64,000 bases of DNA from Bacillota bacterium (GCA_023420935.1 JAEZUR010000086.1:1-64000); one strand, 5' to 3'; counted from the first letter of the stretch, positions 1 through 9,864 are shown. The notes: generated from the letters alone by a model not told the origin. Program-made: numbers and translations.

Positions 1-35
1 GCATTTATGATAGAACCAAATTTAAGCAGCAAAAA

Positions 36-106
36 AGCGGGTGATGGGAATCGAACCCACGTATCTAGCTTGGAAGGCTAGTGTTCTACCATTGAACTAC
101 ACCCGC
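36..106 (-). tRNA. tRNA-Gly (anticodon TCC)
   Basis: Read on the minus strand, the acceptor arms GCGGGTG/CACCCGC pair fully, the T-loop reads TTCGATT, and the anticodon loop CTTCCAA gives anticodon TCC. The discriminator base is U, as is usual for bacterial tRNA-Gly. No CCA is encoded. It is the last of four tRNA genes read leftward as one cluster. Confidence 0.96.
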
Positions 107-110
107 AGGA

Positions 111-183
<73 letters not shown>

Positions 184-210
184 AACTGCTATATACTTTG
201 TCAAAAGATA

Positions 211-296
211 TGCCGGCGACCGGAATCGAACCGGTACGGGAGATTAGTCCCGCAGGATTTTAAGTCCTGTGCGTCTGCCAGTTCCGCCACGCCGGC
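211..296 (-). tRNA. tRNA-Leu (anticodon TAA)
   Basis: An 86-nt class II tRNA with a long variable arm. Acceptor arms are GCCGGCG/CGCCGGC with discriminator A, and the anticodon loop CTTAAAA gives TAA. The long variable arm and the TAA anticodon both indicate leucine. Confidence 0.95.
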
Positions 297-299
297 GTA

Positions 300-381
300 T
301 GGATGGAGAAGGATTCGAACCTTCGAAAGCGTTGCTAACAGATTTACAGTCTGCCCCCTTTGGCCACTCGGGAATCCATCC
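300..381 (-). tRNA. tRNA-Tyr (anticodon GTA)
   Basis: Class II tRNA with a long variable arm, acceptor arms GGATGGA/TCCATCC and discriminator A. The anticodon loop CTGTAAA gives GTA, so this is tyrosine. It is the promoter-proximal gene of the four-tRNA cluster. Confidence 0.95.
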
Positions 382-403
382 AAATTTGTCCTGACAAGGT
401 AAT

Positions 404-431
404 ATTATAACAGATATTTTCCAAAGTGCAA
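404..431 (-). promoter_or_regulatory. promoter of the tRNA cluster
   Basis: On the minus strand TTGCAC (431-426) is followed after 16 nt by a perfect TATAAT (409-404). It lies about 25 bp upstream of tRNA-Tyr and just past the stop codon of the amylase gene, so the tRNAs can be transcribed independently of that gene. Confidence 0.7.
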
Positions 432-439
432 GATAAATA

Positions 440-2554
440 TTAATATTTATTAAAGTTTTTTATAATCATGGAAGAAATCGGTTCTAATGTTATTTTTAAC
501 AAACCAGCTTCACTTTGATAGTACTCAGATTCCAGATTATATCCGTTACTTGTGGTCATAATCACTCGAACTAATTGATCGTCATCGGTTATTCCAATCT
601 CCCACACTGGTATTTCTAGCGATACTTCTTTGCTATTACTATTTACAATAATAACAAACTTGTCTTTCTTATCAAAACGACCATAACTGATTACCTGTTT
701 TCCGCCAGCTAAGAACAGAATAGATCCCGTTTTAAACGCCTTGTAAGCTTTGTGAATTCTAATGAGTTCTTTATGCAACTCAAGCAATTCCAAATCTTCA
801 TTACCCCAAGGAAAGGTTCTACGATTATCCGGATCTGTCCAACCACATACACCAGCTTCATCTCCATAGTAAATTGTTGGTGCACCTGGCCATGTCATTT
901 GCATAAGAACGGCTTCTCGCATAATGCCTTTATTAATATTATATTCTGCTGCTTCTGGCCCTGCAGAGGCAGTTCGACCAACTCTACGATTGGTACGAGT
1001 TAAAAATCGTGAATGGTCATGATTTGATAACTCATTCATAGCAATCTGTAATGACTGTATATTAAATCTGGTCATATGATGTCCCATAGAGCCAAAAAAG
1101 GAATCTGGGTTCCCTAGTAAATCTCCTCGAAATTCATCACTGTGTTTCTCCACTCCAGTTAGGAACCAAGAAATAGGTTCCATGAACGCATCATAATTCA
1201 TAACCGTATCCCATTCATCCCCTTGTAGCCAGGACGCTGGATCTCCATAATGTTCTGCTAGTATGATTGCCTCTGGATTGGCTTCCTTCACATTTTTACG
1301 AAAGTCTTTCCAAAACAAGTGATTATATTGATTGGAATGTCCCAAGTCTGCTGCTACATCCAGTCTCCACCCATCCACATTATAAGGTGGTGACACCCAT
1401 TTCTTAGCAATTCTCATAATATAATCATATAATTTAGGTGATTCTTCATAATTTAACTTAGGTAGCGTATCGTGTCCCCACCAACCGTCATATTTATTAT
1501 TGTAAGGCCATTGATTCTCACGGAATTTAAAGAATGATCGGTAAGGACTTTCTTCGTCTACATAAGCACCTTTTTCATACCCTCGCTGGTATTCATAAAT
1601 GCATTCGCGATCCAACCACTTATTAAAGGAACCGCAATGGTTAAATACACCGTCCAAAATAATCTTCATACCGCGCTTGTGAACTTCTTCCACTAACTCA
1701 ATAAACAATTCGTTACTCGCTTCAAGATTTGTCTTATTAGTCACCCTACTAATATATCTTCCTGCATTCGCATTGTTATTATCACCAGGTGCGAGCAATT
1801 CACCCTGGTCATTTATGATTACACCAAAATGTGGATCCACATAATCATAATCTTGTATATCATATTTATGATTAGACGGAGATACAAAAACAGGATTAAG
1901 GTAAATGGCCTCAACTCCCAAGTCTTGTAGATAATCTAATTTTTGAATGACTCCCATTAAGTCTCCGCCATAAAATTCGCGAACTCCCATAGATTCTGGG
2001 TACTTATTCCAGTCAGTAACCCTGGTAGTTGTAGCACCAATATAGCTATATTCTCTATCCAATACATCATTGGTACGATCTCCATTATAAAAGCGATCTA
2101 CAAAGATTTGATAGAATACGGCTCCTTTTGCCCAATCCGGTGTTTTAAATCCTGGCATAACAAAAAAATTATAATAAGTCTGTACATCTACAGAAACACC
2201 CTTGCTATTATAAAAACAAGTAAGCCTACCACAGTTGATTTCAAAATAGTATTCCATTTTTTCATCGGCTAACTGAATCGTGGCTTCATAATAATCAAAT
2301 ATCTTATCACTACTAGCCTTAGCCATTCTCTCTCTTGATTCTGTTGTAATTAAAAATACAGAATCAACATTATCCTTGGCAGTTCGAAAACGAATTAAAA
2401 CTTTGTCATAAGGCATCGGTTCATTTGGAATTCTATATTCATTGGTTCCGTCACTAAATAAAGCCTTTCTGTTTAAGACAGGGGCTGTGTTATTTATATA
2501 AAAGTGAAGTTTTTCGCTATTAGACAACTGATTAAAATTCATATTCAAATCCAT
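440..2554 (-). CDS. GH13 alpha-amylase / neopullulanase-type glycosidase
   Basis: 704-aa glycoside hydrolase of family 13, probably a cyclomaltodextrinase/neopullulanase that cuts alpha-glucans or maltodextrins in the cytoplasm; there is no signal peptide. About 130 N-terminal residues look like the beta-sandwich domain of these enzymes, followed by the catalytic barrel starting near GAVFYQIFVDRF. Catalytic regions are visible: DGVFNH (301-306), GWRLDV with nucleophile Asp399, ILAEHYGD with acid/base Glu434, and NHDH with Asp513. AAGGAG lies 8 nt before the ATG. It is a single gene between the tRNA cluster and a repeat-rich gap. A role in glycogen turnover would fit the glgC/glgD genes in this window, but exact substrate specificity cannot be read from sequence. 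Confidence 0.88.
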   Translation of the reverse strand: MDLNMNFNQLSNSEKLHFYINNTAPVLNRKALFSDGTNEYRIPNEPMPYDKVLIRFRTAKDNVDSVFLITTESRERMAKASSDKIFDYYEATIQLADEKMEYYFEINCGRLTCFYNSKGVSVDVQTYYNFFVMPGFKTPDWAKGAVFYQIFVDRFYNGDRTNDVLDREYSYIGATTTRVTDWNKYPESMGVREFYGGDLMGVIQKLDYLQDLGVEAIYLNPVFVSPSNHKYDIQDYDYVDPHFGVIINDQGELLAPGDNNNANAGRYISRVTNKTNLEASNELFIELVEEVHKRGMKIILDGVFNHCGSFNKWLDRECIYEYQRGYEKGAYVDEESPYRSFFKFRENQWPYNNKYDGWWGHDTLPKLNYEESPKLYDYIMRIAKKWVSPPYNVDGWRLDVAADLGHSNQYNHLFWKDFRKNVKEANPEAIILAEHYGDPASWLQGDEWDTVMNYDAFMEPISWFLTGVEKHSDEFRGDLLGNPDSFFGSMGHHMTRFNIQSLQIAMNELSNHDHSRFLTRTNRRVGRTASAGPEAAEYNINKGIMREAVLMQMTWPGAPTIYYGDEAGVCGWTDPDNRRTFPWGNEDLELLELHKELIRIHKAYKAFKTGSILFLAGGKQVISYGRFDKKDKFVIIVNSNSKEVSLEIPVWEIGITDDDQLVRVIMTTSNGYNLESEYYQSEAGLLKITLEPISSMIIKNFNKY

Positions 2555-2770
2555 CTATGTAGGCTCCTTCTTTTTTCTTTATATACTACTATATTCTATA
2601 ATAATTAAACTTATTATACAATCAGAATTTTATAACATATTTCCAATGAAAATGCGACAAAAAGCGAGGGAAATGATAGATTTTTGAGTTGAATTTTGGC
2701 GAAAATTGCGTATGGATTGGGTTGTTTTAGATAAGTGTGTTAATACTTATGAATTATTCCATGTAAGCAT

Positions 2771-3017
2771 CCCTTGAAACTAAAAACCAGTTCCAAGGGA
2801 TCGCGGGCAGCTCGCCAATACCAAAATAAAGAAAGCCTAAATCGTGGATCCACAATTCAGACTTTTTTTATTCGCGTGCAGGCAATACTTGCCTGCGCAA
2901 CCTTACGTCCTAAGGACGGGCCGTCGGTTACCGGGGTAAAAAATGCTATTGCTAGCAAGCATTTTTTACCTCGGTACATAAAAAGAGAACAGCCATCCGA
3001 TCTGCTGTTCTCTTTTT
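2771..3017. repeat. cluster of stacked inverted repeats in a gene-free tract
   Basis: The 2555-3275 gap holds no convincing gene. In about 250 bp there are successive inverted repeats: 2771-2799 (CCCTTGAAAC/GTTCCAAGGG, one mismatch), 2832-2865 (imperfect palindrome centred on GTGGATCCAC, followed by seven T), 2878-2896 (GCAGGCA/TGCCTGC), 2906-2918 (CGTCC/GGACG), 2935-2970 (GGTAAAAAATGCT/AGCATTTTTTACC, perfect 13 bp) and 2980-3017 (perfect 14 bp). Some may be terminators. The density suggests accumulated hairpin elements or a structured RNA. The rest of the gap is AT-rich, with no other structure that I see. Confidence 0.7.
2980..3017. terminator. bidirectional intrinsic terminator
   Basis: A perfect 14-bp stem (2980-2993 with 3004-3017) around a 10-nt loop, with A-runs on the left arm and T-runs on the right, so it reads as an intrinsic terminator in both directions. 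It is the first strong hairpin downstream of ftsH on the minus strand, although 260 bp away. Confidence 0.65.
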
Positions 3018-3275
3018 GGAGAAGGTATTTTTGTTACTTATGGGGTGTAGCAAAAACTATATAATGTATTGGGGTTTACGCTTATTAGTATAACATCATG
3101 TTACATATAAGTGTGCACAAACATTAAAATAATTTGCATTTTTTTTTGTTCGTTTTAACAATGTATCGAATATCTCATTTTTATTACCTGTAAAAAAAGA
3201 CTAAAAACTCAATTAGATACGTTTCTTTTTTATATTTTTACATTATTACCCATTTTATACCTTATTGTACTATTT

Positions 3276-5111
3276 CTATACAGTTTCAAATAATCCTTCA
3301 AACTCTTTTCGGTTAATTCTTTCTTTCTCAATTAACAAATTAGCACAAGAATGAAGAATATTTAGATTCTCATTTAATATTCTCTTCGCTTCTTGGTAAC
3401 ACTCATCAATAATCTTCTTTACTTCTTCGTCAATTGTTTTAGCAACACCTTCACTATAACTTCTAGTGTGTGCAAGATCTCTTCCGATAAATACTTCATC
3501 GTCATCACTATTATAATTAATCATACCAATTACATCAGAGAATCCGTACTTTGTTACCATCTCTCTTGCTCTTGCCGTTGCTTGTTTAATATCCTGTGAT
3601 GCTCCAGTTGTAATATCGTCAAATATTAATTCTTCCGCAATTCTACCACCTAATGCAACTATAATATCTTGTTTCATTCTACCTTTAGTATTAAACATTT
3701 CATCTTTTTCAGGAAGTGGCATCGTATAACCTGCTGCACCTGTTCCAGTTGGAATAATAGATACGGTATAAATCGGTCCAACATCAGGAAGAACATGGAA
3801 TAAAATTGCGTGACCTGCTTCATGATATGCAGTAATTTTCTTATCTTTTTCAGAGATGACACGGCTCTTCTTCTCTGGTCCAAGTCCTACTTTAATAAAT
3901 GATTTGTTAATATCTTCATGTACAATAAAAGAACGATCTTCTCTAGCCGCAGCAATAGCAGCTTCGTTTAATAGGTTTTCCAAATCAGCGCCAGTAAACC
4001 CGGCTGTTGTCTGCGCTACATGGGTTAAATCTACATCCTCTGCAAGTGGTTTTCCTTTTGCATGGACTTGAAGAATCTCTTCTCTTCCCTTTACATCAGG
4101 ACGTCCAACGTGAACCTTTCGATCAAAACGGCCAGGACGCAGAATAGCTGGATCTAAAATATCAACACGGTTTGTGGCCGCCATAACAATAATACCTTCA
4201 TTCACTCCGAAACCATCCATTTCAACCAACAATTGGTTCAATGTTTGTTCTCTTTCATCATGTCCACCGCCAAGACCAGTACCTCTTCTTCTAGCCACTG
4301 CATCAATTTCATCTATAAAAACAATACAAGGTGAATTCTTCTTAGCCTCTTCGAATAAATCTCTTACTCTAGATGCACCAACACCGACAAACATTTCTAC
4401 GAAGTCAGATCCCGAAATACTAAAGAATGGCACTCCAGCTTCGCCAGCCACTGCCTTTGCTAACAATGTTTTACCAGTTCCCGGAGGTCCGACTAATAAT
4501 ACTCCCTTTGGAATCCTTGCTCCAACTTGAATGTATTTATTTGGTGTTTTTAAGAAATCAACAATTTCTTCTAATTCTTCTTTTTCCTCTTGAAGACCTG
4601 CCACATTTTTAAAGGTTGTCTTCTTATTTTCATCTGTAGTCATTTTAGCGCGGCTCTTACCAAAGTTCATCACTTTACTGTTACCACCACCGCCTGCCTG
4701 GCTAGACATAAAGGAAAACAGAACAATAATTACAATGAATCCAAATAGATATGGCAATACCATAGTAAAGATCCAATGCGGTTTTTGAATATCATGTAAT
4801 TCAAATTTGGCTTTAATATCGCCTTGCTCTTTCAGCTTCTCTAAAACGACCATATCCACTCCAACATCTTGAGTATAATAGTTCTCAGATTCACCATTAG
4901 AAAACTTTACTTTCACCTCACCTGTAGGTGGTTCTTCATTCTGATAAATATCAATAGTAGACACCTTATCACTTTTAATATCCTCTAATAAATTAACACG
5001 CGAATAATCTTGCTTACCAGACGTTTCTAACCCCTGTGCAAAATATACCGCACCCATAATTATTAGAATGATTATGGCATAAAAGCCTAACCCCTTCATT
5101 TGTTTCTTCAA
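3276..5111 (-). CDS. ftsH: ATP-dependent membrane zinc protease FtsH
   Basis: 611-aa AAA+ protease that extracts and degrades membrane and regulatory proteins. Two membrane segments (about residues 9-26 and 114-135) flank an extracytoplasmic domain. Then come Walker A GPPGTGKT (208-215), Walker B IVFIDEID (263-270), the second region of homology around NRVDILDPAILRPGRFDR, and the zinc site HEAGH (430-434), with the likely third ligand Asp507 in TTGASQD. The start is TTG, 8 nt after a strong AAAGGAGG; the first ATG lies four codons in. It ends the tilS-hpt-ftsH operon, the same order as in B. subtilis, 18 bp behind hpt. Confidence 0.97.
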   Translation of the reverse strand: MKKQMKGLGFYAIIILIIMGAVYFAQGLETSGKQDYSRVNLLEDIKSDKVSTIDIYQNEEPPTGEVKVKFSNGESENYYTQDVGVDMVVLEKLKEQGDIKAKFELHDIQKPHWIFTMVLPYLFGFIVIIVLFSFMSSQAGGGGNSKVMNFGKSRAKMTTDENKKTTFKNVAGLQEEKEELEEIVDFLKTPNKYIQVGARIPKGVLLVGPPGTGKTLLAKAVAGEAGVPFFSISGSDFVEMFVGVGASRVRDLFEEAKKNSPCIVFIDEIDAVARRRGTGLGGGHDEREQTLNQLLVEMDGFGVNEGIIVMAATNRVDILDPAILRPGRFDRKVHVGRPDVKGREEILQVHAKGKPLAEDVDLTHVAQTTAGFTGADLENLLNEAAIAAAREDRSFIVHEDINKSFIKVGLGPEKKSRVISEKDKKITAYHEAGHAILFHVLPDVGPIYTVSIIPTGTGAAGYTMPLPEKDEMFNTKGRMKQDIIVALGGRIAEELIFDDITTGASQDIKQATARAREMVTKYGFSDVIGMINYNSDDDEVFIGRDLAHTRSYSEGVAKTIDEEVKKIIDECYQEAKRILNENLNILHSCANLLIEKERINRKEFEGLFETV

Positions 5112-5129
5112 TATAATACCTCCTTTATA

Positions 5130-5651
5130 CTAACTTTCTATTACACCAATATATGGTAGATTTCTGTATTTTTGAGCATAGTCCAGACCATACCCAACTA
5201 CAAATTCATCCGGTATTAAGAAACCGGTATAGTCTACCTCAACTTTGGTAACTCTTCGATCTGGTTTATCAAGAAGGGTACATAGTTTTAGGGTTTCTGG
5301 CTTTCTGGCTTTTAATATATCCATTAAATAACTTAATGTTCTTCCTGAATCAATAATATCCTCAATAATAATTACATTCAATCCTTCAATATCTTCGTCT
5401 AGGTCTTTTACAATTTTAACCCTTCCGGAACTTTCTGTTCCATTTCCATAACTAGATACTGACATAAAGTCAAGCGTAACTGGCACTGTTATTCTCTTTG
5501 CTAATTCACAAGTAAAAAATACACTACCTTTTAAAATACAAATTAAATGTACTGATTTTCCTGCAAAATCCTTATTAATCTGTTCTGCCAATTCTCTCGT
5601 CTTTTTGTTTACCTCTTCTTCTGAAAGCATGATTCTTATCTTATCTTCCAT
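5130..5651 (-). CDS. hpt: hypoxanthine phosphoribosyltransferase
   Basis: Purine-salvage enzyme converting hypoxanthine or guanine plus PRPP to IMP or GMP. The PRPP-binding signature IIIEDIIDSGRT is present, and the length (173 aa) is typical. The frame is open from an ATG at 5666, but that codon is part of the sequence ATGGAGGAACACAACATG, in which GGAGG is the ribosome site for the second ATG at 5651; the protein then starts MEDKIRIML. With this start it overlaps the end of tilS by 11 nt, suggesting translational coupling. The tilS-hpt pair is widely conserved in Firmicutes. Confidence 0.94.
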   Translation of the reverse strand: MEDKIRIMLSEEEVNKKTRELAEQINKDFAGKSVHLICILKGSVFFTCELAKRITVPVTLDFMSVSSYGNGTESSGRVKIVKDLDEDIEGLNVIIIEDIIDSGRTLSYLMDILKARKPETLKLCTLLDKPDRRVTKVEVDYTGFLIPDEFVVGYGLDYAQKYRNLPYIGVIES

Positions 5652-7062
5652 GTTGTGTTCCTCCATCTATTATCACTTTAAGTATTTTAGTTGTGTCCTG
5701 TCTGACTTTATAGTATTCACTAATTCGATCTCCGACAATCCAAATAATATGGTTCCCGTCAGCTAGTAGCAACACATTCTCTCGTTCTTCTTTCGGAATT
5801 TTTTTATCAATAAAATAATTTTTTAATTTCTTATGACCTCCTACAGCATCAATCTGCAGAAAGTCTCCATTTTGTCTGTTCCGAATAAAAATCGTATTTT
5901 TAATTCTATCATAATCAAACCATTTCGTACAGTTATTTTTAGGAATAATTCTGTTTTTCTCTGTAGATTCCAGTATTTCGAAGCGAATCTGCATACCTGT
6001 TTCAGGCACGTTTACCGTACCTGGGATAGATACTGCCATTGAACACAGAGAAGATCCAGGATTCCTAGTAGCATCCGTCTGCTTCTGGTTAAATTGATTA
6101 ATCCGAATTCTATCGTATTCTCTTATGGCTTCTATTCCATACGGTAGATTTACCCGTTTTCCAACTGGTTTCTCCAAAAGTGATAATATCATAGCTATAT
6201 GCTCTGATTCAATATCTTTTAGTTGATTAGCCAGTCTCACAATTAGCATACGCAACATTTCTTTTTGTATGACAATATCTTCATCTAAAAATTGCTTCAC
6301 ATCAAAAGAGTATTGCCCATTCTGAACACATACAATCTGTTCCATCTTTTTTTGTGCATTCTTTTCAATATATTCTTGCGCCTCTCGAAGCATTCCTGCT
6401 GTCCTTGCAATATGACTTACTGCTTTCGAGTTAATTTGCCGAGTTGCATATGGTAACATATTTAATCGAATCTTATTTCTTGTATAGTTATCCTCATAAT
6501 TCGTCTTATCAATCTGGTATGCAATCTCATGTTGCAATAAATATCCTTCTATATCATCTCTGCTAACGCATAGTAATGGTCGTATTATTTCATTCCTTAT
6601 TGGTGGAATTCCTGTAAGTCCTTTGATTCCACTCCCGCGAAACAACTGAAATAAAACTGTTTCTGCTTGATCATTTTCATGATGTGCTACCGCAATTTTA
6701 TTACAATTATATTTGTTATATTCTTCATAAAATGCTTCGTAACGAACCATCCTTCCAGCTTCTTCTTCTGATAGCCCCTGATCTTTGGCTAACTCCTTAA
6801 CATTTGCACTAACGCAAGTCAGAGGAACTCTCTTACGTGTCGCAAGTTCTCTTACAAAAGCTTCATCCTGATCAGCTTCTAATCCTCTGATTCCATGATT
6901 CACGTGAACTGCAAACAGTTCTAAATCATAGACTTTTTTTAATTCTAACAGCATAAAGAAAAGACAGACCGAATCAGCCCCTCCAGAGATACCGATTACA
7001 ACCTTATCTTTTTCTTTCAACATATTATATTGTTGTACAAATGAAATGATTTTTTGTAGCAT
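5641..7062 (-). CDS. tilS: tRNA(Ile)-lysidine synthetase TilS
   Basis: 473-aa enzyme that modifies C34 of the CAU-anticodon isoleucine tRNA to lysidine, an essential decoding step. The N-type ATP pyrophosphatase loop SGGADS is at 26-31, followed by the conserved AVAHHENDQAET region. The C-terminal substrate-binding domain is at full length. AAGGAG is well placed before the ATG. It lies between spoIIE and hpt, as in many Firmicutes. Confidence 0.95.
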   Translation of the reverse strand: MLQKIISFVQQYNMLKEKDKVVIGISGGADSVCLFFMLLELKKVYDLELFAVHVNHGIRGLEADQDEAFVRELATRKRVPLTCVSANVKELAKDQGLSEEEAGRMVRYEAFYEEYNKYNCNKIAVAHHENDQAETVLFQLFRGSGIKGLTGIPPIRNEIIRPLLCVSRDDIEGYLLQHEIAYQIDKTNYEDNYTRNKIRLNMLPYATRQINSKAVSHIARTAGMLREAQEYIEKNAQKKMEQIVCVQNGQYSFDVKQFLDEDIVIQKEMLRMLIVRLANQLKDIESEHIAMILSLLEKPVGKRVNLPYGIEAIREYDRIRINQFNQKQTDATRNPGSSLCSMAVSIPGTVNVPETGMQIRFEILESTEKNRIIPKNNCTKWFDYDRIKNTIFIRNRQNGDFLQIDAVGGHKKLKNYFIDKKIPKEERENVLLLADGNHIIWIVGDRISEYYKVRQDTTKILKVIIDGGTQHGR

Positions 7063-7140
7063 GGTATCTCCTTACGTAACAACTTCTTGTTTATCTAACT
7101 ATTTTACAACTTGGACTTACATATTTCAACCCATATAGTC

Positions 7141-9462
7141 TTATTTTTCCCACATTCCGGATACAATTACCGTCATATCATCTGGTGCTTTCTCATCACA
7201 ATATTCCAAAGCCTTTGATAGAATCAGATTCGCTATATCCTGTGGTTTCTTTCCCTTGCAATTTAAAAGTATTTCCTCCACATACTTTTCTTTATGTATA
7301 CCTGGAAAACAGTCTAATACGCCATCCGTCATCATTACGACGTAATCACCAGTATATAGCTTTTTCGAAGCACCATCAAAATCCACTTGATTTAACACTC
7401 CCACTGGTAAGGTGGTAGACCGTATGGTCTCCACCCATTTGTTCCTCTTAATAAACGTTGCCGCAGATCCAATTTTAATAAACTCACACATTCCAGTAAA
7501 CAGATTGATTACACTCATATCTACTGTGGAAAAAGATTGTTTATTGGATTTGATCACCATAACTGAGTTGATTAACTTAATTGCTGATTCTTCTCGAAAT
7601 CCTGCTTCTATAAATTGTTCTAGTAATTCAATAACCGATACGCTTTCTGCACATGCTTCCTCCCCACTCCCCATACCATCAGAAAGTGTCATTATCATCT
7701 CCCCCGAATTAAGATAAAGAAAAGAAAAACTATCTCCTGAAACTGTTTCCCCATCCTTGGTTTTACGTGCCATTCCGTTTAATGTTTTAAATTTTGTATC
7801 CTCCACTAAAACAATGGTTTCAAATTCTTTGGGTATAATAGTCTTGGTCCCATCGGATGGTCTCATTTTCTTCCCTAGCAATTCTCCTGCAATATTAGCT
7901 GCTTCCTTCGAGGTAATACATCTTCCCTTCTTTGTTCTTGCTGTTACATAAACTTCTTGTTTCTTTCCTCTCTTTTCTAGAATAGCCAGTTTTTTTACCT
8001 CGATGTGATGGGCTCGCATTCTGCGAATCATTTGTTCTTCCACCGTTGATTCTATCTCCGATGGTTCATATAATTCCACTGCAAAGTCTTTAATAATATT
8101 CGCAACTTCTCCTAATTGCCCAGCAATGGCTTCTCTACTTTCCGCCATGCGATTATGCCAATTCAAATTAATCTTTGCTAATTCTAAGCTTCGATTGGTT
8201 TCTTGTAGAAATGATTCCATCTGTATACAACGTCTGGCAAAATCATGTGGAATATCCTCAACCACTACAACCCCATTTTTATCGGCGATATCAATCATAG
8301 AATAAGCTGCCTGATACGTAGAGTAATAATTGGTTTTCCAGCACTCCGTACAATTTGGGCATTTCCTACACAACTTTTCTGATAAATCCTCAAATATATT
8401 ATTGATTTCTTTTTGGCTAAGATCACTTTTATGATCGGCTATGTTATAAAATGTTTTGGATAGCTTCTGAAATGATTCAGAAAATTCTTTCAGTTTATGT
8501 TTGGTAATGGCTTGCAGGTTCTGTTTTACATAGCTATTTTCATTACTCCCTTGTTCTGAGTAATCAATCCGGTAAAGAATCTTAGAGGGCAGAATTAAAA
8601 ACAATCCAATGCCAGCTAGAAATGGATACAATTGCGTCACTTCCAACATGGTTCCATTATAAAGATAACCAAGCGAAACACCCGTGACGAAAAAGGATAA
8701 TGCTGTCCCGTACTTTCCAACTTCGCGAAACATTCCAGCACAAATCCCCAGCATACACATTATTCCGATTAATGTAAGACTACCATTACTATAGCAATAA
8801 ACAACACCACAGGCTGCCCCTGCTATGGCACCAGAGCCAGATCCATATTTATAGCCCATAAATAATACAAAGAAGTAAATAGCTACTTCTGTTAGTGAGA
8901 ATTCCCAAGGAATCACCTTAGGTAGTGCATACGCAAATATCGCAAGTAGAATGGCAACACTAATAACCTCTTCATTATTCATGGCTTGTCCCTTTTTAGA
9001 GTAGGTAAAATAGTGTACCCCCATATGAAATAAATTCGTTAATGCAATAATCAAAATACCCTCAAGAAGAGCTAACAATATGTAATGCTCTGAATTAACA
9101 TAGAGCATCGCTTTTGTTACAGCTAGGGCGGTAGATACAACTCCTGCCAATACCCCCATAACTGGTACCGTTACTTTTCTCCCTCTCCTTTCTGCTAGAT
9201 GGGTAATTACTATAACCACCAACATTACTAAACCATATTTTATAACATCTACCATTGGCATTATCGTACTCATCCCTAAAATTGTTACCAAGGTAATCCA
9301 AAGTCTGTTGGTCTTCTGTGCATATGACGCCGAAAAGTATGCCATAGCTACTGGATTCATTGAAAACAAAACTGTCCGTGCTGCCATTACCCCCATTATA
9401 TTAATCCAAACTGTACGTTTGTTTATCTCTTTCATAATCCTATACCTAATCCTTTCTCCCAT
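7141..9462 (-). CDS. spoIIE: stage II sporulation protein E, membrane serine phosphatase
   Basis: 773-aa phosphatase that dephosphorylates SpoIIAA and so activates sigma-F in the forespore. The first 300 residues are a chain of hydrophobic membrane segments. A central region carries the cysteine cluster CRKCPNCTEC (365-374), and the C-terminal PP2C domain shows metal-binding aspartates in GDSFSF (577), SDGMGSG (595) and MTDGVLD. The ribosome site is poor for the first ATG (9462); an ATG nine codons in (9435) is an alternative with a similarly weak site. Its position next to tRNA-Met and tilS matches B. subtilis. Confidence 0.95.
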   Translation of the reverse strand: MGERIRYRIMKEINKRTVWINIMGVMAARTVLFSMNPVAMAYFSASYAQKTNRLWITLVTILGMSTIMPMVDVIKYGLVMLVVIVITHLAERRGRKVTVPVMGVLAGVVSTALAVTKAMLYVNSEHYILLALLEGILIIALTNLFHMGVHYFTYSKKGQAMNNEEVISVAILLAIFAYALPKVIPWEFSLTEVAIYFFVLFMGYKYGSGSGAIAGAACGVVYCYSNGSLTLIGIMCMLGICAGMFREVGKYGTALSFFVTGVSLGYLYNGTMLEVTQLYPFLAGIGLFLILPSKILYRIDYSEQGSNENSYVKQNLQAITKHKLKEFSESFQKLSKTFYNIADHKSDLSQKEINNIFEDLSEKLCRKCPNCTECWKTNYYSTYQAAYSMIDIADKNGVVVVEDIPHDFARRCIQMESFLQETNRSLELAKINLNWHNRMAESREAIAGQLGEVANIIKDFAVELYEPSEIESTVEEQMIRRMRAHHIEVKKLAILEKRGKKQEVYVTARTKKGRCITSKEAANIAGELLGKKMRPSDGTKTIIPKEFETIVLVEDTKFKTLNGMARKTKDGETVSGDSFSFLYLNSGEMIMTLSDGMGSGEEACAESVSVIELLEQFIEAGFREESAIKLINSVMVIKSNKQSFSTVDMSVINLFTGMCEFIKIGSAATFIKRNKWVETIRSTTLPVGVLNQVDFDGASKKLYTGDYVVMMTDGVLDCFPGIHKEKYVEEILLNCKGKKPQDIANLILSKALEYCDEKAPDDMTVIVSGMWEK

Positions 9463-9693
9463 TTTTTGGGCTGTTAGTCTCGTATTATAGGATTATCTTT
9501 TTAAAATCTTTGTCAAAAATCAGGTTCAAATTCAAAAAACTTATTGACAATTTATCCGTTCACTGGACAGATAAATCGAATCAAGGGAATTCATTCTTTT
9601 TAAGAATTCCATAATGTAGACCTTCTAGTTCAACATGAACGGATCATCTGATGATGATAAGTTGATTATCTTATCCGCTAAACTTCTTATATC

Positions 9694-9728
9694 AAAAAAG
9701 GATCTCCATGTATTGGAAATCCTTTTTA
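9694..9728 (-). terminator. terminator after tRNA-Met
   Basis: Minus-strand hairpin: AAAAGGAT and TCCA pair with TGGA and ATCCTTTT around a 5-nt loop with one bulge each side, followed by a T-run. It lies 19 bp downstream of tRNA-Met and upstream of spoIIE, separating the two. Between 9463 and 9693 I see only a short GGAATTC/GAATTCC repeat near 9589-9611 and the presumed spoIIE promoter zone. Confidence 0.7.
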
Positions 9729-9746
9729 TCTCTTCTATTATATTAG

Positions 9747-9820
9747 TAGCGGAAAAGGGATTTGAACCCATGACACCACGGGTATGAACCGTGTGCTCTA
9801 GCCAACTGAGCTATTCCGCC
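9747..9820 (-). tRNA. tRNA-Met (anticodon CAT), elongator type
   Basis: Minus-strand cloverleaf with acceptor arms GGCGGAA/TTCCGCT (a G1-U72 pair), discriminator A and anticodon loop TTCATAC giving CAT. The G1-U72 end and the single-G runs in the anticodon stem argue for elongator rather than initiator tRNA. B. subtilis also has a tRNA-Met between the divIC region and spoIIE, so the position is conserved. Confidence 0.95.
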
Positions 9821-9864
9821 AAACAGACGAATTATATTATAACTATCTTTTTCATGCTTGTCAA

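Noticed and set aside
201..383. 60-codon frame over the tRNA genes
   Set aside because: It is a translation of the complement of tRNA-Leu and tRNA-Tyr.
2774..3064. 96-codon plus-strand open frame
   Set aside because: It runs through six inverted repeats, has no ribosome site, and the protein has no family-like features.
4174..4530. 118-codon frame antisense to ftsH
   Set aside because: It mirrors the well-conserved AAA domain of ftsH on the other strand and has no start signal.
5652..5666. Upstream ATG for hpt
   Set aside because: Its codons contain the GGAGG ribosome site for the ATG at 5651, so the longer start is unlikely.
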